This document shows, in pieces, positions 17,942 to 26,561 of a stretch of DNA of 64,000 bases. The translations under genes and the position numbers were made by a program. Within the stretch, counting starts at the first letter, position 1; every line of letters begins with the position of its first letter. The stretch covers positions 1-64,000 of the forward strand of contig NZ_JACHBD010000006.1 in assembly GCF_014200175.1 (NCBI RefSeq), given 5' to 3'. Under the pieces are notes generated by a model. It was not told the DNA's origin, searched no databases, and was given only the letters and a program-made list of their open reading frames with translations. The stretch is from Rhizobium lentis (lineage in GTDB: Bacteria > Pseudomonadota > Alphaproteobacteria > Rhizobiales > Rhizobiaceae).

Positions 17942-19828
17942 TTAGGATCGAACAGACCTCTGGAAGACTCTCGCCAGCCGTTCCGCGAATTTGCGGGGAT
18001 CTTCCGGCCGGTCGCCGTCCAGAATGCGCGCCTGGTCGAGCAGCAAGAATGTTGCGTCCTCCTGGTAAGAGGCATCGTTCTCGACCGCAGCAACAGCTCT
18101 GACCAAAGGATGTGCCGGGTTGATTTCCAGAATAGGCTTGGCGGCGCCTTGGAGACGACCTGCATTCTGCAGAATCTTTTCCATCTGCCTGTCATAACCA
18201 TCCTCCGGCGCAACGAGGCAGACGGCGCTCTCCGTCAGCCGGTCGGATGCACGGACATCGGCGACTTGAGCGGCCAGTTTCTCCCTGGCGAAGCCGATGA
18301 ACGTCGCCAAGCCGGCGCTATCCTGTTCCTGCGGTATTTGACCATCGGCGGTTGGAAAGCGTGAAAGATCCGCAGCTCCTTGCGTGATGGACTTGAATAC
18401 CTTGCCTTCGAACTCCGGTGCGTTCACCACCCAGAAGCTGTCGACCGAGTCGGTCAACAGCAGCACTTCGATGCCGCGCGCCCGAAAGCCTTCCAGCTGT
18501 GGCGATGCCTTCAACTGGTCGACGCTGCTACCGGCAAGATAGTAGACGGCATTTTGGCCTTCTTTGGCGTCTTTGACGTATTCGGCCAACGAACGGTAGC
18601 CGTCGACCGACGTCGAGGTGCGAAAGCGCGCAAGCGCCATCAGTTGCGTGCGCCGTTCGTAGTCTTCGTAAACGCCTTCCTTCAAGACAGCTCCGAAGTT
18701 CTCCCAGAACTTGAGGTAGGTCTCAGGCTCGCTATCGGCCAATTTTTCGATCGCGGTGATGACCCGATTCGTGACGCCTTTGCGGATCGCCGCCAGGATC
18801 GAGCTTTCCTGGATCATTTCGCGAGAAACGTTGAGCGGCAGATCGGCCGTGTCGACCAGCCCCCTGACAAAGCGGAGATATCTCGGCATCAGTTCCGCGT
18901 CGTCGGTGATGTAGACGCGCTTGACATAAAGCTTCATCCTCCCCTTGCGCTCCGGGTCAAACATGTCGAACGGCTGTGTTCCCGGCACAAACGCCAGAGC
19001 CGTGTATTCATGCCGGCCTTCGGCACGGAAGTGCACGGTGAGGGCAGGCTCGTCGTATTGACCGGACACCCCGCGGTAGAAGTCGGTATATTCTTCCTTG
19101 CTGACTTCGCTCTTCGATTTTGTCCATAGCGCAGTGCCGTCGGTAATCTGGACGGGTTCGCTGTCCGGCTTTTCGATAAGGCGGATTGCGACGGGAACAT
19201 GACCGGATTGCTCTTTGACGATCCGCTCGACGGTCCACCTGGAAGTGTATTTCTTGGCATCTTCCATCAGATGCAGGACAATGCGCGTGCCGCGCTCCGG
19301 CGCCTCGGCAAGATCTACCGGGCCGACGCTGTAACTGCCCTTGCCGTCGGAGGACCATTTCGAGGCTTGATCCGAGCCGGCGTGGCGGGAGACAACATCG
19401 ACCCGATCCGCAACCATGAAGCATGAATAGAAGCCGACGCCGAATTGCCCGATCAGTTGAGCGCCTTCACCGCCCTTGCTCGCTGCTATGCGATCCATGA
19501 AAGCCCGGGTTCCCGACCTCGCAATCGTCCCGAGGGCCTCGATCATTTCGTCTCGTTGCATCCCGATGCCGTTGTCCTCCACGACGAGCCGTCGGTTCTC
19601 TTCGTCGAGCGACAGCGTGATACGGCTCTCGGCATCAGATCCCAGCAGCGCCGGTGTCTCGATCGCCTCGTACCGAAGCTTCTCGCAGGCATCGGCTGCA
19701 TTCGAGATCAACTCGCGTAGAAAGACGTCCTTGTCCGAGTAGACGGAGTGGACCATCATATGCAAAAGGCGGGCGACATCGGCCTCGAAGACGTGGCTTT
19801 CGACATTCTGTTCGACACTTGTCGTCAT
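17942..19828 (-). CDS. htpG: Chaperone protein HtpG (Hsp90)
   Basis: The 628-residue protein has the GHKL ATPase domain at the N-terminus, with ELISNAADACEKLRYEA, VEDNGIGM and GQFGVGFYSCFMVADRV. The middle and C-terminal dimerisation domains have normal length and no eukaryotic MEEVD tail, as expected for a bacterial Hsp90. HtpG is a cytosolic, ATP-dependent folding chaperone. The start at 19828 (MTTSVEQNVESHVFEAD) matches homologues better than an in-frame ATG 21 codons upstream, and GTGGGGA lies nearby. It is divergent from a stress-type membrane gene. Confidence 0.97.
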   Translation of the reverse strand: MTTSVEQNVESHVFEADVARLLHMMVHSVYSDKDVFLRELISNAADACEKLRYEAIETPALLGSDAESRITLSLDEENRRLVVEDNGIGMQRDEMIEALGTIARSGTRAFMDRIAASKGGEGAQLIGQFGVGFYSCFMVADRVDVVSRHAGSDQASKWSSDGKGSYSVGPVDLAEAPERGTRIVLHLMEDAKKYTSRWTVERIVKEQSGHVPVAIRLIEKPDSEPVQITDGTALWTKSKSEVSKEEYTDFYRGVSGQYDEPALTVHFRAEGRHEYTALAFVPGTQPFDMFDPERKGRMKLYVKRVYITDDAELMPRYLRFVRGLVDTADLPLNVSREMIQESSILAAIRKGVTNRVITAIEKLADSEPETYLKFWENFGAVLKEGVYEDYERRTQLMALARFRTSTSVDGYRSLAEYVKDAKEGQNAVYYLAGSSVDQLKASPQLEGFRARGIEVLLLTDSVDSFWVVNAPEFEGKVFKSITQGAADLSRFPTADGQIPQEQDSAGLATFIGFAREKLAAQVADVRASDRLTESAVCLVAPEDGYDRQMEKILQNAGRLQGAAKPILEINPAHPLVRAVAAVENDASYQEDATFLLLDQARILDGDRPEDPRKFAERLARVFQRSVRS

Positions 19829-20026
19829 GTGCTTGGATTCCCCACAAGATACGGAATTTTTCCGCCGATCAATTGGCGAAACCGGGCGCAAAATTCAAGG
19901 GCTGAAGCGGATGCAAAGCGCGCGAAGCATGCTGCGCCGCTGCACTGCCGAGCCTCTGACAGACGGTCCAATGGCATATGTTGATATGTTGTTCTTGGAT
20001 CGCGCCGATTGGCCGTGGCTGCGGTG

Positions 20027-20051
20027 GGAACTAACTCGGCGTTGTGCGGTT
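20027..20051 (+). promoter_or_regulatory. Possible EcfG-type general-stress promoter
   Basis: GGAAC (20027-20031), 16 bases, GGTT (20048-20051): close to the alphaproteobacterial EcfG pattern GGAAC-N16/17-CGTT, with one mismatch. It lies 40 bases before the DUF2231 gene start. The genes behind it are of a type often under stress control. Confidence 0.35.
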
Positions 20052-20090
20052 GGTAGGCAAGTCGAAGCTCTCTTCGCCAAGGAGCATGCC

Positions 20091-20528
20091 ATGGCTATCT
20101 TTTCCGCCAGAAGTCGCGACGCGGCCGCCTATCCCATACAGTCGCTCTTTATCCCATTTCCCTTCGTCTGCTTTACGCTCGCGTTGGCGACCGATATCGC
20201 CTTCTGGCAAAGCGGCAATCTGATGTGGCAAAACTTCTCAGCTTGGCTGCTGTTTGCCGGCCTCGTTTTCGGAGCGCTTGCAATTCTGGTGGGAGTCTTC
20301 GATCTGCTGCGTCCGCGGACTCGGCCTTTGCGGCCGACCTTCCTGTCCGCCCTCCTATACCTCTTGATATTGGTGCTTGCGGTCACAAACAGCCTTGTGC
20401 ATGCCGGCGATGGCTGGACCGCGGTGGTCCCCTACGGGCTGGCGCTGTCGGCTGTCACCTTCTTGTTGTGCCTGGTGACTGCGGCCGTGTCTGCTCGCAA
20501 GTATGCCCGACTGGCCTGGAGAGTGTGA
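20091..20528 (+). CDS. DUF2231 family membrane protein
   Basis: The 145-residue protein has four hydrophobic segments (LFIPFPFVCFTLALATDIAF; WLLFAGLVFGALAILVGVF; LLYLLILVLAVTNSLVH; ALSAVTFLLCLVTAAV), matching DUF2231 membrane proteins. The start at 20091 is set by AAGGAGCATGCC directly before the ATG; the long upstream extension of the frame looks non-coding. The family often sits beside sorbosone/glucose-dehydrogenase-like genes, as here. Its stop codon overlaps the next start (TGATG), so the two are coupled. Function is unknown; an electron-transfer partner role is a guess. Confidence 0.82.
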   Translation: MAIFSARSRDAAAYPIQSLFIPFPFVCFTLALATDIAFWQSGNLMWQNFSAWLLFAGLVFGALAILVGVFDLLRPRTRPLRPTFLSALLYLLILVLAVTNSLVHAGDGWTAVVPYGLALSAVTFLLCLVTAAVSARKYARLAWRV

Positions 20529-22096
20529 TGATGAAGACCCATATCCTCGCCGCGTCGATCCTGTCGATAGCGAGTAGCATCGGCCTCGCGGCCTATGCGC
20601 AGAGCGAAAATTTCGATATCTCCACGCAGATCGGACCTAATCCAGTGCTGCCCGAGCCGGCCACGTCTCTGCTCGCTGATCTGAAGGTGGCGGAGATCGT
20701 TGGTTGGAAAGAAGGCGAGACGCCGGCGGTCGCGGATGGTTTGAAAATCACTGCGTTTGCCAAGGACCTCGCCAATCCGCGCACCGTGCACACCCTGCCG
20801 AATGGCGACGTGCTGGTCATTCAATCCCGGGGTCCATCCGGCGAGTCAAGATCACGGCCAAAGGATTTCATACGGGGCTGGATCATGTCGATCGCTCATG
20901 GCGATAGTGGCGGCCAGCAGAAGGAAAGCAATCTGATCACGCTGCTGCGCGACACGGACCGTGACGGCATTGTAGATGAGAGGCACGATCTCCTGAAAAA
21001 ACTGGAGTCGCCCTTCGGCGTGGCTTGGATAGACAATACGCTTTATGTCGCCTCGACCAGCGCCATTCTCGCCTATCCCTATTCACTCGGGCAGAATGAG
21101 ATAACCGCCCCGCCGAAATTATTGACGCCTCTGCCAGGCGGCCCGATCAACCATCACTGGACAAAGGATCTTGCGCTCAGCCCGGACGGAAAGATGCTGT
21201 ACGTTTCAGTTGGTTCGAATTCGAACATCGCCGAAAATGGTCTCGAAGCGGAGAAGGGTCGCGCCGCGATCTGGCAGGTTGACCGGAACACCGGCGCCGC
21301 GCGCGTCTTCGCCTCCGGTTTGCGCAATCCAAACGGCCTCACCTTCAACCCCGATAACGGCATCCTCTGGACTGTCGTCAATGAACGTGATGAGCTGGGT
21401 CCGAACCTCGTTCCCGACTACATGACGTCGGTCGAGGATGGCGGCTTCTACGGCTGGCCCTGGAGCTATTATGGCAAGCACGTCGATCCGCGCGTACACC
21501 CGTCGCGTCCCGAGATGGTCGATAAGGCGATCCCGCCGAAATATGCCCTGTCCAGCCACGTTGCAGCCCTCGGGCTGACCTTCTCCAAGAATTCGGCGCT
21601 GCCGGCCGCCTACGCCAACGGCGCCTTCATCGGCGAGCACGGCAGTTGGAACCGGGGCAGCTTCAACGGTTACAAGGTGGTCTACGTGCCGTTCGAAAAT
21701 GGCCAGCCTTCAGGCAAAGCGCAGGATGTGGTAACGGGCTTTATCCAGGGAGATAAGGCGAAGGGACGGCCAGTCGGCGTCGGCATCGACGGTACAGGAG
21801 CACTGCTTGTGGCCGATGACAGCGGCAACACCGTATGGCGCGTCGCTTCGGCCGACGGCAAGGTCACCCCTCAACCGATCGGTACAGATCAGGTTTCGAT
21901 TAATTCCGCCGCAGCGACCCCTATTGGCAACAATCCCGCGGTCGGAACGGAAACGACAGGATCAACTGCTCAACCCCGGACGCCGCTGGCCGCGCCCGGA
22001 GCTCCGTCAACCGATACCGAAATGAACCCAAGGAAAGACGACGCGCTCCAGCCTCCACACATGCAGATCGCCCCAGCGACAGGTCCCGAACTCTGA
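20528..22096 (+). CDS. Secreted sorbosone/PQQ-dependent sugar dehydrogenase-like protein
   Basis: The 522-residue protein has a signal peptide (MMKTHILAASILSIASSIGLAAYA). The mature part is a six-bladed beta-propeller of the L-sorbosone dehydrogenase/soluble glucose dehydrogenase type. Landmarks are VHTLPNGDVLVIQ, TDRDGIVDERHDLL, GLRNPNGLTFNP, FIGEHGSWNRGSFNGYKVVY and RPVGVGIDGTGALLVADDSGNTVWR. Members bind PQQ and calcium and oxidise sugars in the periplasm. The last 65 residues are a low-complexity Pro/Ala/Thr tail. Two adjacent ATGs (20528, 20531) are both possible. It is translationally coupled to the DUF2231 membrane gene. Confidence 0.85.
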   Translation: MMKTHILAASILSIASSIGLAAYAQSENFDISTQIGPNPVLPEPATSLLADLKVAEIVGWKEGETPAVADGLKITAFAKDLANPRTVHTLPNGDVLVIQSRGPSGESRSRPKDFIRGWIMSIAHGDSGGQQKESNLITLLRDTDRDGIVDERHDLLKKLESPFGVAWIDNTLYVASTSAILAYPYSLGQNEITAPPKLLTPLPGGPINHHWTKDLALSPDGKMLYVSVGSNSNIAENGLEAEKGRAAIWQVDRNTGAARVFASGLRNPNGLTFNPDNGILWTVVNERDELGPNLVPDYMTSVEDGGFYGWPWSYYGKHVDPRVHPSRPEMVDKAIPPKYALSSHVAALGLTFSKNSALPAAYANGAFIGEHGSWNRGSFNGYKVVYVPFENGQPSGKAQDVVTGFIQGDKAKGRPVGVGIDGTGALLVADDSGNTVWRVASADGKVTPQPIGTDQVSINSAAATPIGNNPAVGTETTGSTAQPRTPLAAPGAPSTDTEMNPRKDDALQPPHMQIAPATGPEL

Positions 22097-22239
22097 CGGC
22101 ACTTAGGTGACAGGGATGTGACATCGCACAAGACGTGGGCGGCGTTCACCGGCATCAGCCGCGCAGCACTTCAACGCTTCGATGATGAAGCCGCATATGG
22201 GTCACGCAGGCGGAAGGATCCCGTCCCGGTCAGCTCCTC

Positions 22240-23079
22240 CTAATCGACCCGCTTCAGGTCTTTGGGAACGTCATATCCCGATCCGCCGTACTGCAGCCGG
22301 TGCTTGTCGATCGTCGTCTTATCTTCTCTGTTGCAATCATTATTCGTTCCGACCCTATTGACGGATGTCGTCGTTTTCTCGGTGACAACGATGTCGGCAA
22401 CCGTGGCTTTCGCTGATGGAACCATCGAAAGCGTGCGCGTGGTTTCGCTAAACTCACCGGCGCAGACGGTATCCCATTCTCCGTGATTTTCACCGACGAC
22501 GATGTTGTCGAGAACCGGTTTCAGCCCATCACCTTCGATCGCGAAGAGCCATAAGGTCGTTTCACCGAATGGATTGGCACGCGAGCTGACTTCCAGCGAA
22601 ACACGCAGGCCGAAAGCCGTTCTCTTCGGAGCGAGCTGATAGCGTGCGGTATCGAAGGCGACGCTTCTTACCCGAACGGCGTCATCGGACATCAGGCCGC
22701 CAAGACGCAGCCGCTGCCTTAATTGCAGGTTGCTGCTGTCGACGACGAGCAGTTCGATATCACCTTCGTTTTCCGAATCCGACTGCTTTGTCATCAACGG
22801 AACCGCAATCAGCGTCAGCTGGGGCTGAGCCGGCCAAACCCGGCAGATCACCGCATGCGGATCGCCATCAACACTATCCCTCTTGGATAGCGTGATGGTT
22901 GTCCCCTCGAACAGAAGAGTACCATCATCGGCGTTTGTCGCGCTCGGATAGGCCCGCCGAATGATGTCTGCCGCACGGCCGGCGCATTCATTCTGTTCCG
23001 CCGATGCCGCCGGAGCGCCGAGCCCGATCAGGACGATCGGCGCGAAGAACAAGGTTCGGACGTTCGAAAACCGCTTCAT
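22240..23079 (-). CDS. Hypothetical secreted protein, 279 residues
   Basis: The protein starts MKRFSNVRTLFFAPIVLIGL and has a clear signal peptide ending ASAEQNEC. The start at 23079 is set by GAGGA five to six bases upstream; the frame is open a further 105 codons but that part looks non-coding. The mature part has a beta-rich look and three or four cysteines, with no domain I recognise. It is likely periplasmic. It is convergent with the sorbosone-dehydrogenase-like gene, so it is probably transcribed alone. Confidence 0.7.
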   Translation of the reverse strand: MKRFSNVRTLFFAPIVLIGLGAPAASAEQNECAGRAADIIRRAYPSATNADDGTLLFEGTTITLSKRDSVDGDPHAVICRVWPAQPQLTLIAVPLMTKQSDSENEGDIELLVVDSSNLQLRQRLRLGGLMSDDAVRVRSVAFDTARYQLAPKRTAFGLRVSLEVSSRANPFGETTLWLFAIEGDGLKPVLDNIVVGENHGEWDTVCAGEFSETTRTLSMVPSAKATVADIVVTEKTTTSVNRVGTNNDCNREDKTTIDKHRLQYGGSGYDVPKDLKRVD

Positions 23080-23791
23080 ATTGATCCTCAGCAAAACCAG
23101 CCATGCAAAGCGTGACCTCCAGCATACCGATTCCACCAAAGCCAGGCGCACGTCAATTCTCAACCAGACGATCGCGTCTGATCGTGCGAACAGCTTCGAA
23201 ATGGCCAAAGGGTCCTCGACCACCTTCCCATATTCTACAATACGCACCCAGCTAACCCGATTCGGGTGCTGCCCTGCCGACCGAACCAGGCCGCCCCTCG
23301 GCTTTACGCTGACGGGTGCTTCAGACGACAGTGCCGCTCGGAATGCTCTCCTGGATCGCGCTCGACGAAATTCCTCGCTGGCCGTGGTAGGCACGTCCGT
23401 GCATGTGCACCTGTCATCCTGTCATCCACCATTGCGATGGGTACGCCTTCAACGCAGGCAGAGGACTGAGTTATACGGTCGAGGACCTAGATAGACCATC
23501 GGGCAAATACCTATGCTCTTTGGGTGTGACTGAGCGGGCGACCATCGGGAACTCCACCTCTGCGAACCGGTCCGCGATTCTATCGAGCCGGACTAAACGC
23601 GGAAAACTGATCGCATCAACTGCCACCGCCCAGAGCAAGAATGACAGAGCAGTACCAATTGCACGCAAAAATCAATCGTGACAGGTCAGAGGCGCACCGC
23701 TGTGGCCAATTGGCAACCCTTGCGGCGGAACCAAATCCTCAGCCGGTCTGTTCGTCAGGAATACGCCTTTCGAGTCATTGCGGATGATTAA
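23080..23791. other. 0.7-kb stretch without a convincing gene
   Basis: The open frames here lack recognisable domains and ribosome-binding sites. Apart from the possible promoter at 23727-23752, I see no structure. The promoter for the leftward secreted-protein gene must lie at its left end. Confidence 0.5.
23727..23752 (+). promoter_or_regulatory. Possible EcfG-type general-stress promoter
   Basis: GGAAC (23727-23731), 17 bases, TGTT (23749-23752), one mismatch to GGAAC-N16/17-CGTT. It is 39 bases before the DUF488 gene start, the same distance as at the DUF2231 gene. Confidence 0.35.
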
Positions 23792-24139
23792 ATGGCCTTG
23801 CACATCAAAAGGATCTACCAGCCAAAGGACGACAAGGACGGCACGCGCATCCTGGTCGACAGGCTTTGGCCACGCGGGCTGAGCAAGCGGGATGCGGCGG
23901 TCGATATCTGGCTGAAGGATATCGCTCCGAGCCCGGCGCTGCGCCGATGGTTCGGCCACGATCCGGCCAAATGGACTGAATTCCAGCGCCGCTACCGCGA
24001 CGAACTCGAAAAGAATTCATCCGCCGTGGAAGACCTTAAACGCCATATCGGGAAATCGACCGCAACGCTTCTCTATGCGGCGAAAGACACGGAGCACAAC
24101 CACGCGATCGTGCTTCAGCATTTTATCGGCAGGCGCTGA
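23792..24139 (+). CDS. DUF488 family protein (YeaO-like)
   Basis: The 115-residue cytosolic protein has the full DUF488 pattern: IKRIYQPKDDKDGTRILVDR, LWPRGLSKRDAAVDIWLKDI, LRRWFGHDPAKWTEFQRRY, and the closing LLYAAKDTEHNHAIVLQHF. The length is normal for the family. Function is unknown in the family; members often occur with stress genes. A GGA element and an EcfG-like promoter precede it. Confidence 0.9.
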   Translation: MALHIKRIYQPKDDKDGTRILVDRLWPRGLSKRDAAVDIWLKDIAPSPALRRWFGHDPAKWTEFQRRYRDELEKNSSAVEDLKRHIGKSTATLLYAAKDTEHNHAIVLQHFIGRR

Positions 24140-24265
24140 CGAGCCGTTTTTGCCGAGGTCAAGAATCCGGGAACCTTTTGATCCGATCTGCATCCAATGC
24201 TCGCTTCCCAAGCGCACCATCGTCGCCGGAAGACGTTCCGTCCTGTAACATAAGGGAGACAGATC

Positions 24266-24787
24266 ATGTTGAAACGAATTCTCGGCGCAGCCCTGATAGC
24301 GGCCTCGCTCGGCACCATCTCGATCGCCGGCGATGCCAAGCCGACCGACCCGGAAATCGCCCATATCGCCTATACGGCGGGCCAGATCGACGTCACCGCC
24401 GCGGAACAGGCGTTGAAGAAAAGCAAGAATGCCGAAGTCATCGAATTCGCCAAGACGATGGAGCGCGACCACAAGGCCGTCAACGATCAGGCCCTCGCCC
24501 TCGTCAAGAAGCTCAAGGTGACGCCTGAAGACAATGCCATCAGCCAGTCGCTATCGGCACAGGCGAACAAGGAACTGACAACGCTCAGCGCTCTCGACGG
24601 CGCGGCTTTCGACAAGGCCTATGTCGAAAACGAAGTCGCCTATCACAAGTCGGTCAACGATGCGCTTGCCAAGGTGCTGATCCCTTCGGCTCAGAACAAG
24701 GAGCTGAAGTCGCTGCTGGAAACGGGCCTGACTCTGTTCAAACAGCACCAGATGCATGCCGAACATCTTGCGTCGATGATGAAGTAG
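24266..24787 (+). CDS. DUF4142 family secreted protein
   Basis: The 173-residue precursor has a signal peptide (MLKRILGAALIAASLGTISIAG). The mature part is an all-helical ferritin-like DUF4142 domain, seen in IAHIAYTAGQIDVTAAEQAL, FAKTMERDHKAVNDQALAL and YHKSVNDALAKVLIP. The repeated His and Glu positions are typical of the family, whose function is unknown. AAGGGAGAC lies ahead of the ATG. It is seven bases before the cupredoxin gene and in line with an ECF sigma gene, a probable operon. Confidence 0.9.
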   Translation: MLKRILGAALIAASLGTISIAGDAKPTDPEIAHIAYTAGQIDVTAAEQALKKSKNAEVIEFAKTMERDHKAVNDQALALVKKLKVTPEDNAISQSLSAQANKELTTLSALDGAAFDKAYVENEVAYHKSVNDALAKVLIPSAQNKELKSLLETGLTLFKQHQMHAEHLASMMK

Positions 24788-24794
24788 GCTTGCG

Positions 24795-25115
24795 ATGAAC
24801 CCGCTGATAAAAGCGCTACCGCTGGTGTTTATGCTGCTCTGGACAGGCAGCGACGCTGCCTCCGCCGCAGAATATCAGCTCACCATTGCAGGAATGAAAT
24901 TCAGTGCGCCGCCTGCCGAACTGCATGTCGGCGATGTGATCGTCTGGCGAAACGATGATATATTCCGGCATACGGCAACGGCGCGCGACAAAAGCTTCGA
25001 CATCGATTTGCCGCCGAAATCGGTAGACCGCATGACGATCAGCCGAGCGGGAGCGGTCGACTTCTACTGCCGCTTTCATCCCGCCATGACGGGCACACTG
25101 GGGATCCGGCCATAG
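24795..25115 (+). CDS. Periplasmic cupredoxin (plastocyanin/amicyanin-like)
   Basis: The 106-residue precursor has a signal peptide (to about residue 25, SDAASAAE). The mature part is a single blue-copper domain. The type-1 copper ligands are readable: His in DIFRHTATA, then Cys, His and Met in DFYCRFHPAMTG. It should carry one electron in the periplasm. It lies between a DUF4142 gene and an ECF sigma gene, with short gaps, so the three are probably co-transcribed. The redox partner is not evident. Confidence 0.9.
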   Translation: MNPLIKALPLVFMLLWTGSDAASAAEYQLTIAGMKFSAPPAELHVGDVIVWRNDDIFRHTATARDKSFDIDLPPKSVDRMTISRAGAVDFYCRFHPAMTGTLGIRP

Positions 25116-25152
25116 GCCGGGCTCCCGGAAAGACGGGTAGCGGAGGTTTTTC

Positions 25153-25857
25153 ATGACAGCCATTCCGAACACACGACATCGACCGCTTCTATCGAGGCTC
25201 ACCGACGCGGACCTCGTGCCGCTGGCAAAAATCGGCGACGAGCCCGCCATCCGCGCCATCGTCCAGCGTCACAATCAGCGACTGTTCCGCACCGCGCGCG
25301 CCATCATCCGCAACGATGCGGAGGCGGAAGATGTCGTCCAGGCGTCTTACATCAAAGCCTTCGCCAACCTGTTGGCATTCCGGGGTGAGTCCGAGCTTTC
25401 GACATGGCTGACCCGAATCACGCTGAACGAGGCGCTGGGCCGGTTACGCGCGCAAAAGAACACCACTGGACTGGAGGAAATCGACATGCATGCGACGTCG
25501 GCGGGTGGCCAGGTCGTGCAGTTTCCGTCCTCGCTATCGGCGACAGATCCGGAAACCGAGCTGTCGCGAAGCCAGGCACGGCATTTCCTCGAACATGCGG
25601 TCGACGAACTGCCGGATGACTTTCGCGCCATATTCGTGCTGCGCGATGTCGAGGGCATGAGCACCGACGAGGCCGCATCCTATCTCGGCATAAGACCCGA
25701 AACCGCCAAGACCCGGCTGCACCGGGCGCGGAAGATGATGCGCCAGTCGATCGAAAAACGGCTCTCCGGCGCATTCTCGGCGCTGTTCCCCTTCGATGGT
25801 GCCCGCTGCGCTTTCATGGCCGACCGCGTCGTCACGGCGCTGCGGCAGACGTCCTGA
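25153..25857 (+). CDS. RNA polymerase sigma factor, ECF (RpoE-like) family
   Basis: The 234-residue protein has sigma region 2 at about residues 35-100 (NQRLFRTARAIIRNDAEAED, VVQASYIKAFANLLAFRGES) and region 4 at about 160-215 (LPDDFRAIFVLRDVEGMSTD, EAASYLGIRPETAKTRLHRA). GGAGG stands six bases before the ATG. No anti-sigma gene is visible on either side, which is unusual for this group. It follows a DUF4142 gene and a cupredoxin gene in the same direction, so it may sense or respond to envelope or redox stress. The target promoter is unknown. Confidence 0.92.
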   Translation: MTAIPNTRHRPLLSRLTDADLVPLAKIGDEPAIRAIVQRHNQRLFRTARAIIRNDAEAEDVVQASYIKAFANLLAFRGESELSTWLTRITLNEALGRLRAQKNTTGLEEIDMHATSAGGQVVQFPSSLSATDPETELSRSQARHFLEHAVDELPDDFRAIFVLRDVEGMSTDEAASYLGIRPETAKTRLHRARKMMRQSIEKRLSGAFSALFPFDGARCAFMADRVVTALRQTS

Positions 25858-26561
25858 TAAGGAAGAATGCGGCCATATCCCTCCTGGGCCTATCCGCCGG
25901 CACTACCGGGCAGGCGCGTGGCTGATGCCGGCGAGACGGCAGCGAAGGAACAGGGTCCGAGTGAATGCAGAAGAACTGGACACCCGGCGATCCTACCCGC
26001 CGCACGAATCTTGGCGACGGCGCGGGCGACCTCGTCCATCACTACGATCCTACGCCCCCGCCGGCGAGCAGCAGGCTTGCAGCGCACCGCTCAATCTATC
26101 GAGTTCGTCCTAAACACTTCGGATCCGAGCGCGCGCCTGGAGCATCTGATCCAACTCCGGATCGTCGGATCATTCGCCTGCGATCTGCAGGTCACGAATA
26201 TCATTCGAAGCGGTGGAAACCGGATTGGAAAGACGATGATTTCAGCCATTTGCATTCTTTGTTTCGTTGCTGTGGCGGACAGGAAACGTTCAAGTCTCCA
26301 GCGCTGATGGCTTAAGGGGATGCGGCGTGTTTCCCGATCGACCGGAACATCTTCGCTATTCTTTCATCGAATGCGTGTGTTCGTCAGGTGATAAACGCCG
26401 CATCAGCCTTAACAAATTCCTATCTTTACGCTTGGCGCAGCTCGCTTTAGGCCTTTGCTGCGCCAAGTGGACAGAGCTGCGACAAACGGACAGCACGCGC
26501 CTGGAGGAGGCTGACGGTGCCGGGGGATCGCCGAATTGCACGCGGCGCGACGAAATGACGT
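25858..26561. other. 0.7-kb stretch without a convincing gene
   Basis: This lies between the ECF sigma gene and the convergent GGDEF-EAL gene. The frames present give no coherent protein or domain, and I see no strong terminator hairpin. Confidence 0.5.

Noticed and set aside
22961..23494. A 177-codon plus-strand frame over the start of the secreted-protein gene
   Set aside because: It overlaps a signal-peptide gene with a good ribosome-binding site on the other strand and its own translation is not coherent.
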